DNA from: VXPQ01 sp965223485 | Lineage (GTDB): Bacteria > Bacteroidota > Rhodothermia > Rhodothermales > VXPQ01 | Length of the DNA stretch: 64,000 nt | Direction of reading: 5' to 3' | NCBI GenBank assembly: GCA_965223485.1 | Contig: OZ244993.1 | Location: 682,001 to 746,000, forward strand | Shown: one piece after another, positions 1-10,132 of the stretch | Numbering within the stretch: position 1 is the first letter of the stretch | How the letters are laid out: the number at the start of each line of letters is the position of its first letter | Program-made: the position numbers and the translations under genes | Notes under the pieces: model-generated | What the model was told of the DNA's origin: nothing | Seen by the model: only the letters and a program-made list of their open reading frames with translations | Databases searched by the model: none

Positions 1-982
1 CTTGCAGGCGGGCGTTCAGCATCCCCGAATAGAGACTCTGGACAAGCGACCGGCGGAAGTCTGCAACGGTGCCACGAGGAGCTCGCGGCTGCTTGTACAA
101 CACGCCCGCCTGAGACATCCGCGCCTCTTCGTCCGTGGCGATCGCAACAAGCGGCGCGTGATCCACAGGCACGTCGGCGAACGTCCGGGGCCGGGGTTCA
201 TCAGGTCCGGTCAACCCCCCGAACGTATCATGTATCATAGCCTCGATCCCGGCCCCGTCGAAATCCCCAACCGCCACCACACCCATCAGGTCCGGCCGGT
301 ACCAGTCGTCATAGAAACGCCGTAACGTCTCCGTCGGAGCATTCTCGATAATCTCCGGCTCCCCGATCGGCAGGCGCTCCGCATAGAGCGAGCCGTGAAG
401 CATAATCGGGAGCTGTTTATCCTGCATACGCGACGCCGCGCCGCGCCGGAGACGCCACTCCTCAATCACCACACCCCTTTCCTTATCGACCTCTTCGCTC
501 TCGAAGAGCACACCCCCGGCCCAGTCCTTGAGGATCTGGAATGCGGTCGCAAGGATTTCGGGATCGTCCATAGGCACTTGCAGGATATAGACGGTCTCGT
601 CGAAACTCGTATAGGCATTGACGTCGGGACCGAATTGCATGCCGATCGACTCCAGATAATCGACCAGCTCCTGTTTTTCGAAGTTCTCGGTGCCGTTGAA
701 CGCCATGTGCTCAACGAAATGCGCCAGTCCGAGCTGATCCTCCTCCTCGACGATAGACCCCACATCCACGACCAGACGCAATTCCGCGCGGTTCTCCGGC
801 CTGTCGTTCTCCTGCACGAAGTAGCGCAGCCCGTTGTCAAGCTGTCCGACCGAAACCGAGGAATCCGGAGGGATGGGGTCCTCAGGTGACCAGGTCTGCG
901 CAACAGCAGGTACCCCGGAGAAAAAAGCAATGAGGCCGGCGCACAAGGCAGCCGTTACCTGGAAACGAAAGACATGCATCAT
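1..982 (-). CDS. M16 family zinc metallopeptidase (N-terminal part, cut by window edge)
   Basis: Translating the minus strand from the ATG at 982 gives an open frame that runs off the left edge. It opens with a signal peptide (hydrophobic stretch ending in VPAVAQ), so the product is exported to the periplasm. About 75 residues in comes LAHFVEHMAFNGT, which contains the inverted HxxEH zinc motif of the pitrilysin/insulinase family, followed by the usual downstream acidic region (EEVDKERGVVIEEW). M16 enzymes degrade peptides; Bacteroidota members are often about 900 residues with two M16 halves, so roughly two thirds is probably missing. The STAS gene stops 14 nt upstream on the same strand, so they may be co-transcribed. 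The exact substrate cannot be read from the sequence. Confidence 0.9.
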   Translation of the reverse strand, partial: MMHVFRFQVTAALCAGLIAFFSGVPAVAQTWSPEDPIPPDSSVSVGQLDNGLRYFVQENDRPENRAELRLVVDVGSIVEEEDQLGLAHFVEHMAFNGTENFEKQELVDYLESIGMQFGPDVNAYTSFDETVYILQVPMDDPEILATAFQILKDWAGGVLFESEEVDKERGVVIEEWRLRRGAASRMQDKQLPIMLHGSLYAERLPIGEPEIIENAPTETLRRFYDDWYRPDLMGVVAVGDFDGAGIEAMIHDTFGGLTGPDEPRPRTFADVPVDHAPLVAIATDEEARMSQAGVLYKQPRAPRGTVADFRRSLVQSLYSGMLNARLQ

Positions 983-996
983 AACTAATTCTTCTA

Positions 997-1362
997 TTAC
1001 TCCGCAGCAGCAGGCGGATCGGTGCGAAAACTCTCGGCAGCGGCAGCCACGGAATCGTAGGCGGTAAAAACCGGGCCGAGCAGACGGGTCATCATGAACA
1101 AATTGCGAATGCGCTTCTCCATGTTGGCTAAGCGCACCTCGCCGCCCGCCTTCCGCATGGTCGTCAACCCGCCGATCAGCATGCCGATGCCGGAAGAATC
1201 CATGAAATCCGTCGCTCCGAGATCGATAACCACATTAACCTTACCGGCCTCCTTGAGTTGATCCAGCACATCCTTGAGTTCGGAGCCGTGTACGCTTCCG
1301 AGGAATTTGCCCTTGATCTGGACAACAGACGCCTGGTACTGGTCTTGAACGCTGATGCTCAT
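997..1362 (-). CDS. STAS domain protein (anti-sigma factor antagonist type)
   Basis: The 121-residue product (start MSISVQDQYQ) is a single STAS domain. It has the conserved core VIDLGATDFMDSSGIGML, where the serine of DSSG is the residue phosphorylated by the partner kinase in SpoIIAA/RsbV proteins. Such proteins bind an anti-sigma factor when unphosphorylated and so release a sigma factor, or take part in other partner-switching circuits. No kinase or phosphatase gene is adjacent. The longer open frame back to 1476 was rejected because the extra 38 residues are low-complexity and overlap the divergent uvrB promoter region. The M16 peptidase gene follows after 14 nt on the same strand. Confidence 0.85.
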   Translation of the reverse strand: MSISVQDQYQASVVQIKGKFLGSVHGSELKDVLDQLKEAGKVNVVIDLGATDFMDSSGIGMLIGGLTTMRKAGGEVRLANMEKRIRNLFMMTRLLGPVFTAYDSVAAAAESFRTDPPAAAE

Positions 1363-1478
1363 ATCGAAAAGAGTTTCGTGAAGTCCTTGAGCGGAGCGAT
1401 GAAGAACACCCTGCAATGCACATCTCCGCAACCTGTGCGTATGTATGGGGCGTAACATACGCAAAACGGCGAACATTT

Positions 1479-3566
<2,088 letters not shown>

Positions 3567-3617
3567 ATGTGCAGGGCAGGCGATGCGTTTGAGTGCCGGG
3601 TAAACGCTGCGGAACCG

Positions 3618-3632
3618 GCATGTTTGTCATGC
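3618..3632 (+). terminator. Possible uvrB terminator hairpin
   Basis: A perfect 5-bp stem GCATG/CATGC with a TTTGT loop lies 52 nt after the uvrB stop, and a T6 run follows 16 nt later (about 3649). The stem is short and the T run is not adjacent, so this is only a weak candidate for a rho-independent terminator. Confidence 0.25.
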
Positions 3633-3739
3633 GTTGACGGTCGCGCTTGTTTTTTCGACTTATATCGACAGCCCTGGTGCTTTCGAGTCGATGGGTTCCT
3701 GATACGTTTTGCCTCTATAGCTCGCAGTATCCTCTTGCG

Positions 3740-3973
3740 ATGAAAAAGAATATCCATCCGGATTACAAGAAACTCACGGTCCATCTGGCCGACGGCGCCA
3801 AATTCGAAACGCGATCGACGATGGCGTCCGATGTACACAAATCGGAGGTCGATTCGACGAATCATCCCTTCTATACCGGACGCCGCCAGTACGTGGATAC
3901 CGCCGGACGCGTCGAAAAATTCCGCCGGCGCTATGGCGTCAAGCAGGACGAACAGGAGGACGAACAGGCCTGA
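3740..3973 (+). CDS. rpmE: 50S ribosomal protein L31 (bL31), cysteine-less zinc-independent form
   Basis: The 77-residue product starts MKKNIHPDYKKLTVHLADG and contains the L31 signature NHPFYTGRRQYVDTAGRVEKFRRRYG. bL31 sits at the central protuberance bridging the ribosomal subunits. The type A zinc form has CxxC...CxxC ligands; here those positions read VHLADG and VDSTNH, so no cysteine is present and the protein must be the zinc-independent (C-) version. The C-terminal tail is acidic (QDEQEDEQA). ATG 3740 gives the family N-terminus; the frame stays open upstream to 3647 without family similarity. It stands alone between uvrB and pspA. Confidence 0.93.
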   Translation: MKKNIHPDYKKLTVHLADGAKFETRSTMASDVHKSEVDSTNHPFYTGRRQYVDTAGRVEKFRRRYGVKQDEQEDEQA

Positions 3974-4328
3974 GTCTCCTTGTAGCCCCATAGCTCCGCG
4001 GGGGCTAACACGAGGGCGAATACCTGCCGTGGCCCTGCCCCCGGGCTGCCGACCCCATCTCTCCCTGCCCTGCCGTTCGCAGCCGTTGCGGCCCCGGCTA
4101 CGAAAAAGGCGGTCGCTCTCCTCTACTGGTAGAAGGAGACCTCCGACCCGTATCCTCCCCGAACCATCGCCGAGCCCATGCTCGTTGGACCCCGCATCAC
4201 GCACCGGGGACAACAAATTGCATATCGTATCCTTCCAGCGAATCCTTCCGGGGCACTTTTCGTACACCCTTGATGGATTCACTATATTTTAGCAATCGCT
4301 TCCATCAATAAGCACGCCTCCGTACGCC
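3974..4328. other. Intergenic region between rpmE and pspA
   Basis: I see no credible gene in these 355 bases. Just after the rpmE stop there is a 7-bp inverted repeat, TAGCCCC (3983-3989) with GGGGCTA (4001-4007), which could end the rpmE transcript although it has no T run. The right end holds the likely pspA promoter. The open frames crossing the region are proline- and arginine-rich, as expected of GC-rich noncoding DNA. Confidence 0.5.
4257..4290 (+). promoter_or_regulatory. Candidate Bacteroidota-type promoter for pspA
   Basis: A TTTT(C) box at 4257-4260 and a TATATTTT box at 4283-4290, separated by 22 nt, resemble the -33 TTTG and -7 TAnnTTTG elements described for Bacteroidota. Initiation would be at about 4297, giving a leader of some 32 nt before the pspA ATG. 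The match is partial. Confidence 0.28.
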
Positions 4329-5105
4329 ATGTCCGTCTGGTCCCGGTTCACTCGTTTCGTCAAATCGCTCTTTGGAGGGTTCGTTTCGGCTCTGGAGAAT
4401 CCCCGGCTCATCCTGGAGCAGAATATCCGGGAACTGAACGATCAGGTGCCGAAAATGAACGAGAACATCGCCAGCGTAAAGGCGAATGTGATCATGCTGC
4501 AGAAGCACCTGAAGCGAGTAGAAAAAGAGATCGCCGACCTGATCGCCAAGGTAAAAGCCGGCATTCAGGCGGAACGCGACGATATCGCAGAGCGCTATGC
4601 GATGCAGCTTGAAAAAGCCAGGGAGTCCGTCGCCAGTACAAAAGAACAACTCGGGCATGCCTCGGCTGCCTACGACAAGGCGCTCCAGGTCAAGAAAACC
4701 TTCATGCGGGAAAAGGATCGCAAGATTCAGGAAGCGAAGAATGCGCTGCGCGATCACGAGCGGGCGCAATGGCAGACGAAGATCGCTGACACACTGGAGC
4801 AGTTCGAGGTTACGGGCATCGACCAGACCCATGACGAAATGATCCAGCGCCTGCAGGAGCAAACGGCCCACAGCGAAGCCCGACTGGAAATTGCACTGGA
4901 TTCCGTGGATCAGGACGCGCTCCGGATCGAGGAGGATGCAGAACAAATCCGCGCATCCGAGATCGTCAAGCAATTCAAGGCGGAAATGGGCATGACGGGC
5001 GCGCCTGCAGAGGAATCAGCCGGCGACAGCGACCTGGAAGCGGCCGAAGAGGAAGCGCCGGAAACGGCAAAAACCATCGGGAAACAGCGTACCGGCACTA
5101 CGTAG
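4329..5105 (+). CDS. pspA: PspA/IM30 (Vipp1-like) membrane-remodelling coiled-coil protein
   Basis: The 258-residue protein has the PspA/IM30 layout: a short amphipathic N-terminal helix (residues about 1-22, SVWSRFTRFVKSLFGGF) that binds membrane, then an almost uninterrupted charged coiled coil to about residue 215, and an acidic, Ala/Glu-rich tail that is unlike the E. coli protein. Family members form ESCRT-III-like rings or rods that protect or repair the cytoplasmic membrane under stress. Two further genes for a membrane coiled-coil protein and a CNNM transporter follow on the same strand, suggesting one envelope-maintenance operon. There is no PspF-type regulator or PspB/C gene nearby. 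Confidence 0.9.
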   Translation: MSVWSRFTRFVKSLFGGFVSALENPRLILEQNIRELNDQVPKMNENIASVKANVIMLQKHLKRVEKEIADLIAKVKAGIQAERDDIAERYAMQLEKARESVASTKEQLGHASAAYDKALQVKKTFMREKDRKIQEAKNALRDHERAQWQTKIADTLEQFEVTGIDQTHDEMIQRLQEQTAHSEARLEIALDSVDQDALRIEEDAEQIRASEIVKQFKAEMGMTGAPAEESAGDSDLEAAEEEAPETAKTIGKQRTGTT

Positions 5106-5190
5106 GAAGACAACAGGCCAAAAAAACTCACCGGGAGCACATGGAACTATCCCTGTCCAATACTGCTCGTCGGAGATCCACCATGTCACC

Positions 5191-6069
5191 GTGAACAATT
5201 CGAAGATCAATTACACGAAAGAGGCCTTCCTGAACCCGCTCAATCTCGGGTTCCTGATCGCGACCATGCTCACCGCGTTTTTCGTGAGCGGCTCGGAAAT
5301 CTTCGTCAATGTCGTGCTGATCATGGGCTCCGCCATCGAGCTCATGTATCTGGGCGTCGTCCCGCGTAACCAGCGATTTCGCCGAAGCATCCGGTCACGG
5401 CGGGCCGCCGAACATGCCAAACCCCCTTCCGGCAAAGAGATTTTTCGCCTGCTGAGCAAATCGAGCCAGCGCCGGTACGTACGCCTTCGCAAACTCGAAA
5501 AAGAGATTTCCAACAATTACCAAAAGCTGAGTTATGCAACACAGGGTCTGCTGGAAAGCCATCTCCGGAAGATTGACCGCCTGCTGACCTCCTACCTGAG
5601 CATGTTGTATCAAAAACAGCAATACGAACTTTCGACAAACAGCAGCAGGGAACGGGAAGTGATCCAGTCCATCGCTCACCTTCGCACAGAAATGGAGGAC
5701 GATTCCGAGAAGGTGCGGTCCATCAAGGAACGGCGGCTCCAGATTCTCGAACAACGCCTGCAGCGTTTCAAGAAAGGCGCCGAACATCTTGAAATCCTCG
5801 AAGCGCAAATCGAGACCATCGAGGATGTCGTCAAATATATTCACGAGCAGTCCCTGACACTCCGCAACCCGGAAGAAATCACGTTCCAGCTTGATACGCT
5901 TCTGGAGGAGGTAGGAGAAACGGAGGCCGCCATTTCGGAAATCGAAGATGTCTTCGCTCCGGCGACATTCCTCCTCGACGACATGGACAGCTACGAGCCG
6001 GAAGGACAAGAACAGGACCCGGAAACCGGAGCCTTACACCATTCCGACAGCTCGCGCACACGAAACTGA
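5191..6069 (+). CDS. Membrane-anchored coiled-coil protein of unknown function in the pspA operon
   Basis: This 292-residue protein begins at a GTG (5191); no in-frame ATG precedes it. The N-terminus carries two adjacent hydrophobic segments (about residues 17-32 and 36-55), enough for a hairpin membrane anchor. From about residue 85 to 245 it is strongly charged and heptad-like, rich in Glu, Arg, Leu and Gln, so a long cytoplasmic coiled coil is expected; the tail is acidic. I do not recognise a catalytic motif. It lies 85 nt after pspA and 5 nt before the CNNM gene, so a structural or adaptor role at the membrane with PspA is a reasonable inference, not a demonstrated one. Confidence 0.7.
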   Translation: MNNSKINYTKEAFLNPLNLGFLIATMLTAFFVSGSEIFVNVVLIMGSAIELMYLGVVPRNQRFRRSIRSRRAAEHAKPPSGKEIFRLLSKSSQRRYVRLRKLEKEISNNYQKLSYATQGLLESHLRKIDRLLTSYLSMLYQKQQYELSTNSSREREVIQSIAHLRTEMEDDSEKVRSIKERRLQILEQRLQRFKKGAEHLEILEAQIETIEDVVKYIHEQSLTLRNPEEITFQLDTLLEEVGETEAAISEIEDVFAPATFLLDDMDSYEPEGQEQDPETGALHHSDSSRTRN

Positions 6070-6074
6070 CGCGA

Positions 6075-7346
6075 ATGACGTTCGCGATCATTCTTCTGAT
6101 GCTCGTTCTGAGCGCGTTTTTCTCGGGTTCCGAGATCGCTTTCGTGGTCGCGAACCGGTTCCGCGTGGAGGTGATTGCCCGGCGGCGGGGATTCGTGGGT
6201 CGCATCGTACGCGACTTCATGCAAAACCCGTCCGCGTTCCTGACGACCACGCTGGTCGGCAATAACATAGCGCTCGTCGTCTTTTCCACGCTGACGGCGT
6301 TTTACCTGAATCCCCCGCTCCATCGCTTCTGGCTCGCAACAGAACTGGGAAGCTCTGGAATCGAGGTTGCCGTGCTCATTACGCAAACGCTGGCAGTCAG
6401 CGCCCTCGTGCTCGTATTCGGCGAGATCCTGCCGAAATCCATCATGCGCGAGGCGGCAAACCAGGCTGTCTTCCTGCTCGCAATCCCTCTCCGCATATCG
6501 TATTACCTGCTGCTGCCCCTCGTCAAAACGGCAGCCGGAGCGGCAACGTTGGCGATGCGCCTGTTTCGCATTCGCATTGAAACGGACTCGTTCGTCCGGT
6601 TCATGCGCCGTGATTTCGAGGCCATCATCCAGGAAAGCCGCGAGAGCGGCGAACTCGATCTGGATGAAGAAGAAACCGAGATGCTCTCGAACGTTTTTGC
6701 GATGAACGCCATTCGGGTGAAGGAGTCTATGGCGCCGCGTACGGAAATAGAGGCGGTCGAGGAGCATACTCCCGTCGATGAATTGCTGCGCCGGTTCCTT
6801 GAAACAGGGCATTCAAAAATGCCGGTCTACCAGAAGAACATCGACCATATCGTGGGGATGGTCTTTGCCTATGACCTGTTTCACGGTCCGAAAACCATGC
6901 AGGAGATCATGCGTCCGGCGCAATTCGTACCGGAGGCCAAGCGATCGAAAGACCTGCTGCGCGAGTTCCTCGAAACAAACACGTCGGTAGCTATCGTGAT
7001 CGACGAATACGGCGGGACGGCTGGCCTGGTGACGCGCGAAGACTTGCTGGAAGAACTCTTCGGAGACATACAGGACGAATTCGACAGCGAGAAAGAAGTG
7101 CTTCGGCAAATCGACGAGAACAGATACATCGCCGCGGGGCGCGTGGAAATCGACGAGTTGTACGACGGGTTCGAGATCGTGCTGCCCGAAGGGGACTATG
7201 AAACCCTTGCGGGCTACTTGCTGGACCGGATCGGCTCCATTCCAACGCCGCACGAACACTTCGCGTTCGACGGATACCGGTTCGACATCCTGAAAGCCGA
7301 GGTCAACCGGATCGAGTTGGTCCGCCTCACGAAACTCGACGCCTGA
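6075..7346 (+). CDS. CNNM/HlyC/CorC family transporter (DUF21-CBS-CorC_HlyC)
   Basis: The 423-residue product has the full three-part architecture. Residues 1-190 form the DUF21/CNNM membrane domain, with SAFFSGSEIAF in the first helix and the LVLVFGEILPKS motif. A CBS pair follows at about 205-335 (ESMAPRTEIEAV, GHSKMPVY, TSVAIVIDEYGGTAGLVT, EELFGDI). The C-terminal CorC_HlyC domain covers about 345-420. Family members are implicated in magnesium or other divalent-cation export and in cation-linked envelope homeostasis; the older name haemolysin C is misleading. It begins 5 nt after the preceding gene, which supports co-expression with the PspA-type membrane stress genes. Confidence 0.9.
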   Translation: MTFAIILLMLVLSAFFSGSEIAFVVANRFRVEVIARRRGFVGRIVRDFMQNPSAFLTTTLVGNNIALVVFSTLTAFYLNPPLHRFWLATELGSSGIEVAVLITQTLAVSALVLVFGEILPKSIMREAANQAVFLLAIPLRISYYLLLPLVKTAAGAATLAMRLFRIRIETDSFVRFMRRDFEAIIQESRESGELDLDEEETEMLSNVFAMNAIRVKESMAPRTEIEAVEEHTPVDELLRRFLETGHSKMPVYQKNIDHIVGMVFAYDLFHGPKTMQEIMRPAQFVPEAKRSKDLLREFLETNTSVAIVIDEYGGTAGLVTREDLLEELFGDIQDEFDSEKEVLRQIDENRYIAAGRVEIDELYDGFEIVLPEGDYETLAGYLLDRIGSIPTPHEHFAFDGYRFDILKAEVNRIELVRLTKLDA

Positions 7347-7382
7347 CGAGACCGGCGGCGGGAAACAGCAAGGTGCGAGATG

Positions 7383-7958
7383 CTACACGCCCCCTGCCGC
7401 ATCGCCAGCTCTGTCCTTCTCCGAAGCCGCGGCACTCCGGCAGTATGCCCCTACGACACGGAGGTGCGCCCCCAGTAATCTTGCAAGGCCCATCTTGCGT
7501 AGCCTTACGGACGGGGTTTCGGGCAATTTCGGAGGGCTGATGCGGCCCATCCAGAGTTCCATCCCGCTTGTGAGCATCTCCTCTCCGGGAAACGTCGCTT
7601 CGGGAAACTGTCCTTCATAAAATCGCTGCTTGCGCTGCAACCGGCGATCCACCGCCTCGACCGATGCCGGCTCAGCCAACGACGGATCGTTGCGATCGAG
7701 CATATCGAGACCTGTGAGATAACGCCGGTATGTGTACGGCAATGCCGCCAACACAGGCTCTGCGGCAGCAGCTGCGTCCGGGGATTCCCGAAGACCGGCC
7801 TGCGCTGCCCGCAACGTGGCGATGGCCACGAGACACAACGTCTCCTCCGCCACAAGATCAGGGTCCGCCCCCTCTATATCCCGGAGAATTGCCCCGGCCA
7901 ATTCCTGCGTGACGTTCAGCGCACCCAGCGAGCAAAAAGCCACAATACGGGTGATCAT
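7383..7958 (-). CDS. Hypothetical protein, 191 aa, downstream of floA
   Basis: I do not recognise a family. The product is Ala-, Leu- and Arg-rich, predicted cytoplasmic and mostly helical, without a signal peptide or clear membrane segment; one N-terminal hydrophobic stretch (ITRIVAFCSLGAL) could be a buried helix. It starts 45 nt after floA on the same strand and is convergent with the CNNM gene, so it probably shares the floA transcript. The floA neighbour in many genomes is nfeD, but this protein shows no NfeD-like membrane or OB-fold pattern. Confidence 0.6.
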   Translation of the reverse strand: MITRIVAFCSLGALNVTQELAGAILRDIEGADPDLVAEETLCLVAIATLRAAQAGLRESPDAAAAAEPVLAALPYTYRRYLTGLDMLDRNDPSLAEPASVEAVDRRLQRKQRFYEGQFPEATFPGEEMLTSGMELWMGRISPPKLPETPSVRLRKMGLARLLGAHLRVVGAYCRSAAASEKDRAGDAAGGV

Positions 7959-8003
7959 CGTGTGCTATCCGGCCAAGGGTATGGCATGGCCTGTCCGGCG
8001 CGG

Positions 8004-8993
8004 CTATTTCTGCTTGTCGTCAGCACCTTCGCGCCCGATGGAATCCCTCATGCGCGTGTCCGCCTCGACATTGCGCAGCGTGTAGAAATCCATGGCGCCC
8101 ATATTACCGCTACGCAGCGCATCCGCCAGAGCCTTGGGGACCTCCGCTTCGGCGGAAACCACTTTGGCCCGCTGTTCCTGAACGGCCGCCAGCATCTCCT
8201 GCTCTCGGGCCACCGCCGAGGCGCGGCGCTCTTCGGCTTTCGCCCTCGCCACCTGCAGATCGGCTTCCGCCTGATCCGTCTGCAACTTGGCCCCGATATT
8301 CTCGCCCACATCGACATCCGCAATGTCAATGGAAAGAATCTCGAATGCGGTGCCTGAATCAAGCCCCTTGGACAACACCACTTTGGAAATCGAATCGGGA
8401 TTTTCCAGCACAAGGGCGTGTGTTTCGGAGGAGCCGATCGTGGACACGATGCCTTCTCCGACACGCGCAATGATGGTCTCTTCGCCGGCTCCGCCCACAA
8501 GACGCTCGATATTGGCGCGAACCGTCACGCGGGCAACGGCGCGTACCTGAATGCCATCCTTGGCCACTGCAGACACAGCAGGCGTCTCGATAACCTTCGG
8601 GTTGACGGATACCTGCACGGCCTCGAATACGTCCCGGCCTGCAAGATCTATGGCTGTCGCCCGTTCGAAGGTAAGATCAATGCTGGCCTTGTCTGCCGAA
8701 ATCAATGCATTCACGACCTTTTGCACATCCCCCTGGGCCAGATAATGCGCCTCGAGTTGCGGCGTATCCACGTAGATCCCCGCCTTGTGCGCCGTAATGA
8801 GTGGCCTGACGATCGAATGGGGCGGCACTTTACGCAACCGCATCCCGACCAGATCGCGGAACAGTTTGAGCTTGACTCCCGAGAAATAGGCGGTTACCCA
8901 CAGCCCGATCGGCACGAAGTACAGGATAAAAACGAAAAACAGAACGATCAGCGCAATAATCAGCAAGCCGAGCGTTGTAAAAAGGCTTTCCAT
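8004..8993 (-). CDS. floA: Flotillin-like protein FloA
   Basis: The 329-residue protein is full length for the FloA (UPF0365) family. It starts with a single long hydrophobic segment (residues about 8-37) that embeds in the membrane, then a PHB/SPFH domain (LRKVPPHSIVRPLITAHKAG onward), and an Ala/Glu-rich coiled coil (about 235-295, including AEADLQVARAKAEERRA) used for oligomerisation. FloA organises functional membrane microdomains and affects membrane fluidity and the assembly of membrane complexes. The usual partner nfeD is not seen here; the downstream gene is an unknown. Its position next to the PspA/CNNM run makes this a local cluster of membrane-maintenance genes. Confidence 0.95.
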   Translation of the reverse strand: MESLFTTLGLLIIALIVLFFVFILYFVPIGLWVTAYFSGVKLKLFRDLVGMRLRKVPPHSIVRPLITAHKAGIYVDTPQLEAHYLAQGDVQKVVNALISADKASIDLTFERATAIDLAGRDVFEAVQVSVNPKVIETPAVSAVAKDGIQVRAVARVTVRANIERLVGGAGEETIIARVGEGIVSTIGSSETHALVLENPDSISKVVLSKGLDSGTAFEILSIDIADVDVGENIGAKLQTDQAEADLQVARAKAEERRASAVAREQEMLAAVQEQRAKVVSAEAEVPKALADALRSGNMGAMDFYTLRNVEADTRMRDSIGREGADDKQK

Positions 8994-9068
8994 GCGAGGG
9001 GCGGGGTCTCGTGAAAAATGCGGGCAGCAAACAGCCGTACGGGAGTATACGACGAAACCGCCCGATGG

Positions 9069-9575
9069 TTACGCCGTGCTCGCTTTCGGAGAACGTTCGT
9101 ACGCGCCGCTTGCGCCGCCAGCCTTGGCCAGCAGCCGGATATCCGTGATGAGGATGTCCTTCGAAATTGCCTTGCACATGTCATATACGGTGAGACACGC
9201 AACGGAAACGGCGGTCAGGGCCTCCATTTCGACGCCTGTCTGGCCGACGGCTTTTGCACAAGCCCGCACCTCTATCGAAAAATCCTCCTCGTACAGGTCA
9301 AAGGTCACCTCGACGCCCGCCAGCGCCACATTATGACATAGCGGGATGAGGCCAGCGGTGCGCTTGGCCGCCTGTATGCCGGCCACCTGGGCGGTACAGA
9401 GAACATTTCCCTTGTTCACGGTTCCGGACGCCACGGCACGGAAGGCTTCCTCGCCAAGGTGGACACGCCCCGCAGCCGTCGCCGTGCGGACAGAGCCGGG
9501 TTTTGACCCCACATCCACCATGCGTACGCCGCCTTCGGGATTCAAATGGGTCAGGGAAGGAGCATCGTCTGGCAT
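9069..9575 (-). CDS. moaC: Cyclic pyranopterin monophosphate synthase (MoaC)
   Basis: MoaC converts the MoaA product 3',8-cyclo-GTP to cyclic pyranopterin monophosphate, the first intermediate of molybdenum cofactor synthesis. The 168-residue protein has the conserved features GGVRMVDVGSKP, KGNVLCTAQVAGIQAAK, LIPLCHNVAL and the catalytic region GVEMEALTAVSVACLTVYDMCK. The start MPDDAPSLTH at 9575 matches the usual N-terminus; the open frame upstream (to 9650) is hydrophobic and unlikely. No other moa or moe gene lies in the window, so the pathway genes are dispersed. dtd precedes it on the same strand with a 96-nt gap. Confidence 0.95.
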   Translation of the reverse strand: MPDDAPSLTHLNPEGGVRMVDVGSKPGSVRTATAAGRVHLGEEAFRAVASGTVNKGNVLCTAQVAGIQAAKRTAGLIPLCHNVALAGVEVTFDLYEEDFSIEVRACAKAVGQTGVEMEALTAVSVACLTVYDMCKAISKDILITDIRLLAKAGGASGAYERSPKASTA

Positions 9576-9671
9576 GATGGGGGAAAGAAACGATCCGGGA
9601 AAACACGACAAGCCCTGCGAAAACAGGAACATAGCAAAAAATAGGCGCACGCCGGCTGACCGGCAAGCGCG

Positions 9672-10124
9672 TTATGCGCCATGGCGGCGTTCTACCCAAA
9701 GCGTCACCGGCCCATCGTTCACGAGATGCACCTCCATCATGGCGCCGAACACGCCCGTTCGGACGGGTGCGGCGAGTTGTGCGGCCATCCGCTCCACGAA
9801 CGATTCGTACAGTGCTTCGGCCTGCTCGGGGACCGCCGCATCCACGAAGGAGGGCCGGTTGCCACGCCGCACATCCCCGTACAACGTGAACTGCGACACT
9901 ACAAGCACCTCTCCGCCGGTTTCGACGACCGAACGATTCATCCTGCCTTCCTCATCGGGAAAAATGCGTAGGCGGGCGCACTTACCGGCCAGCCAGTCCA
10001 CTTCTGCTTCCGTATCCGTGCAGTGGGCGCCGAAGAGAATCAGCATACCGGGGCCTATGCGTCCGACCTCCGTCCCTTCAACCTGCACCGATGCCTCCCG
10101 AACCCGCTGAATCAATGCAACCAT
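9672..10124 (-). CDS. dtd: D-aminoacyl-tRNA deacylase (Dtd)
   Basis: The 150-residue protein hydrolyses D-amino acids (and glycine mischarged on tRNA-Ala) from tRNA, a proofreading step in the cytoplasm. It has the diagnostic N-terminus MVALIQRVREASV, the SQFTLYGD motif with its catalytic-site residues, and the C-terminal NDGPVTLWVE in which the Gly-Pro dipeptide forms the cross-subunit chiral filter. The start was placed at 10124, four codons inside the longest frame. It lies 8 nt after rdgB on the same strand, so both 'house-cleaning' genes are probably one transcript. Confidence 0.95.
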   Translation of the reverse strand: MVALIQRVREASVQVEGTEVGRIGPGMLILFGAHCTDTEAEVDWLAGKCARLRIFPDEEGRMNRSVVETGGEVLVVSQFTLYGDVRRGNRPSFVDAAVPEQAEALYESFVERMAAQLAAPVRTGVFGAMMEVHLVNDGPVTLWVERRHGA

Positions 10125-10132
10125 GCCGTTCC

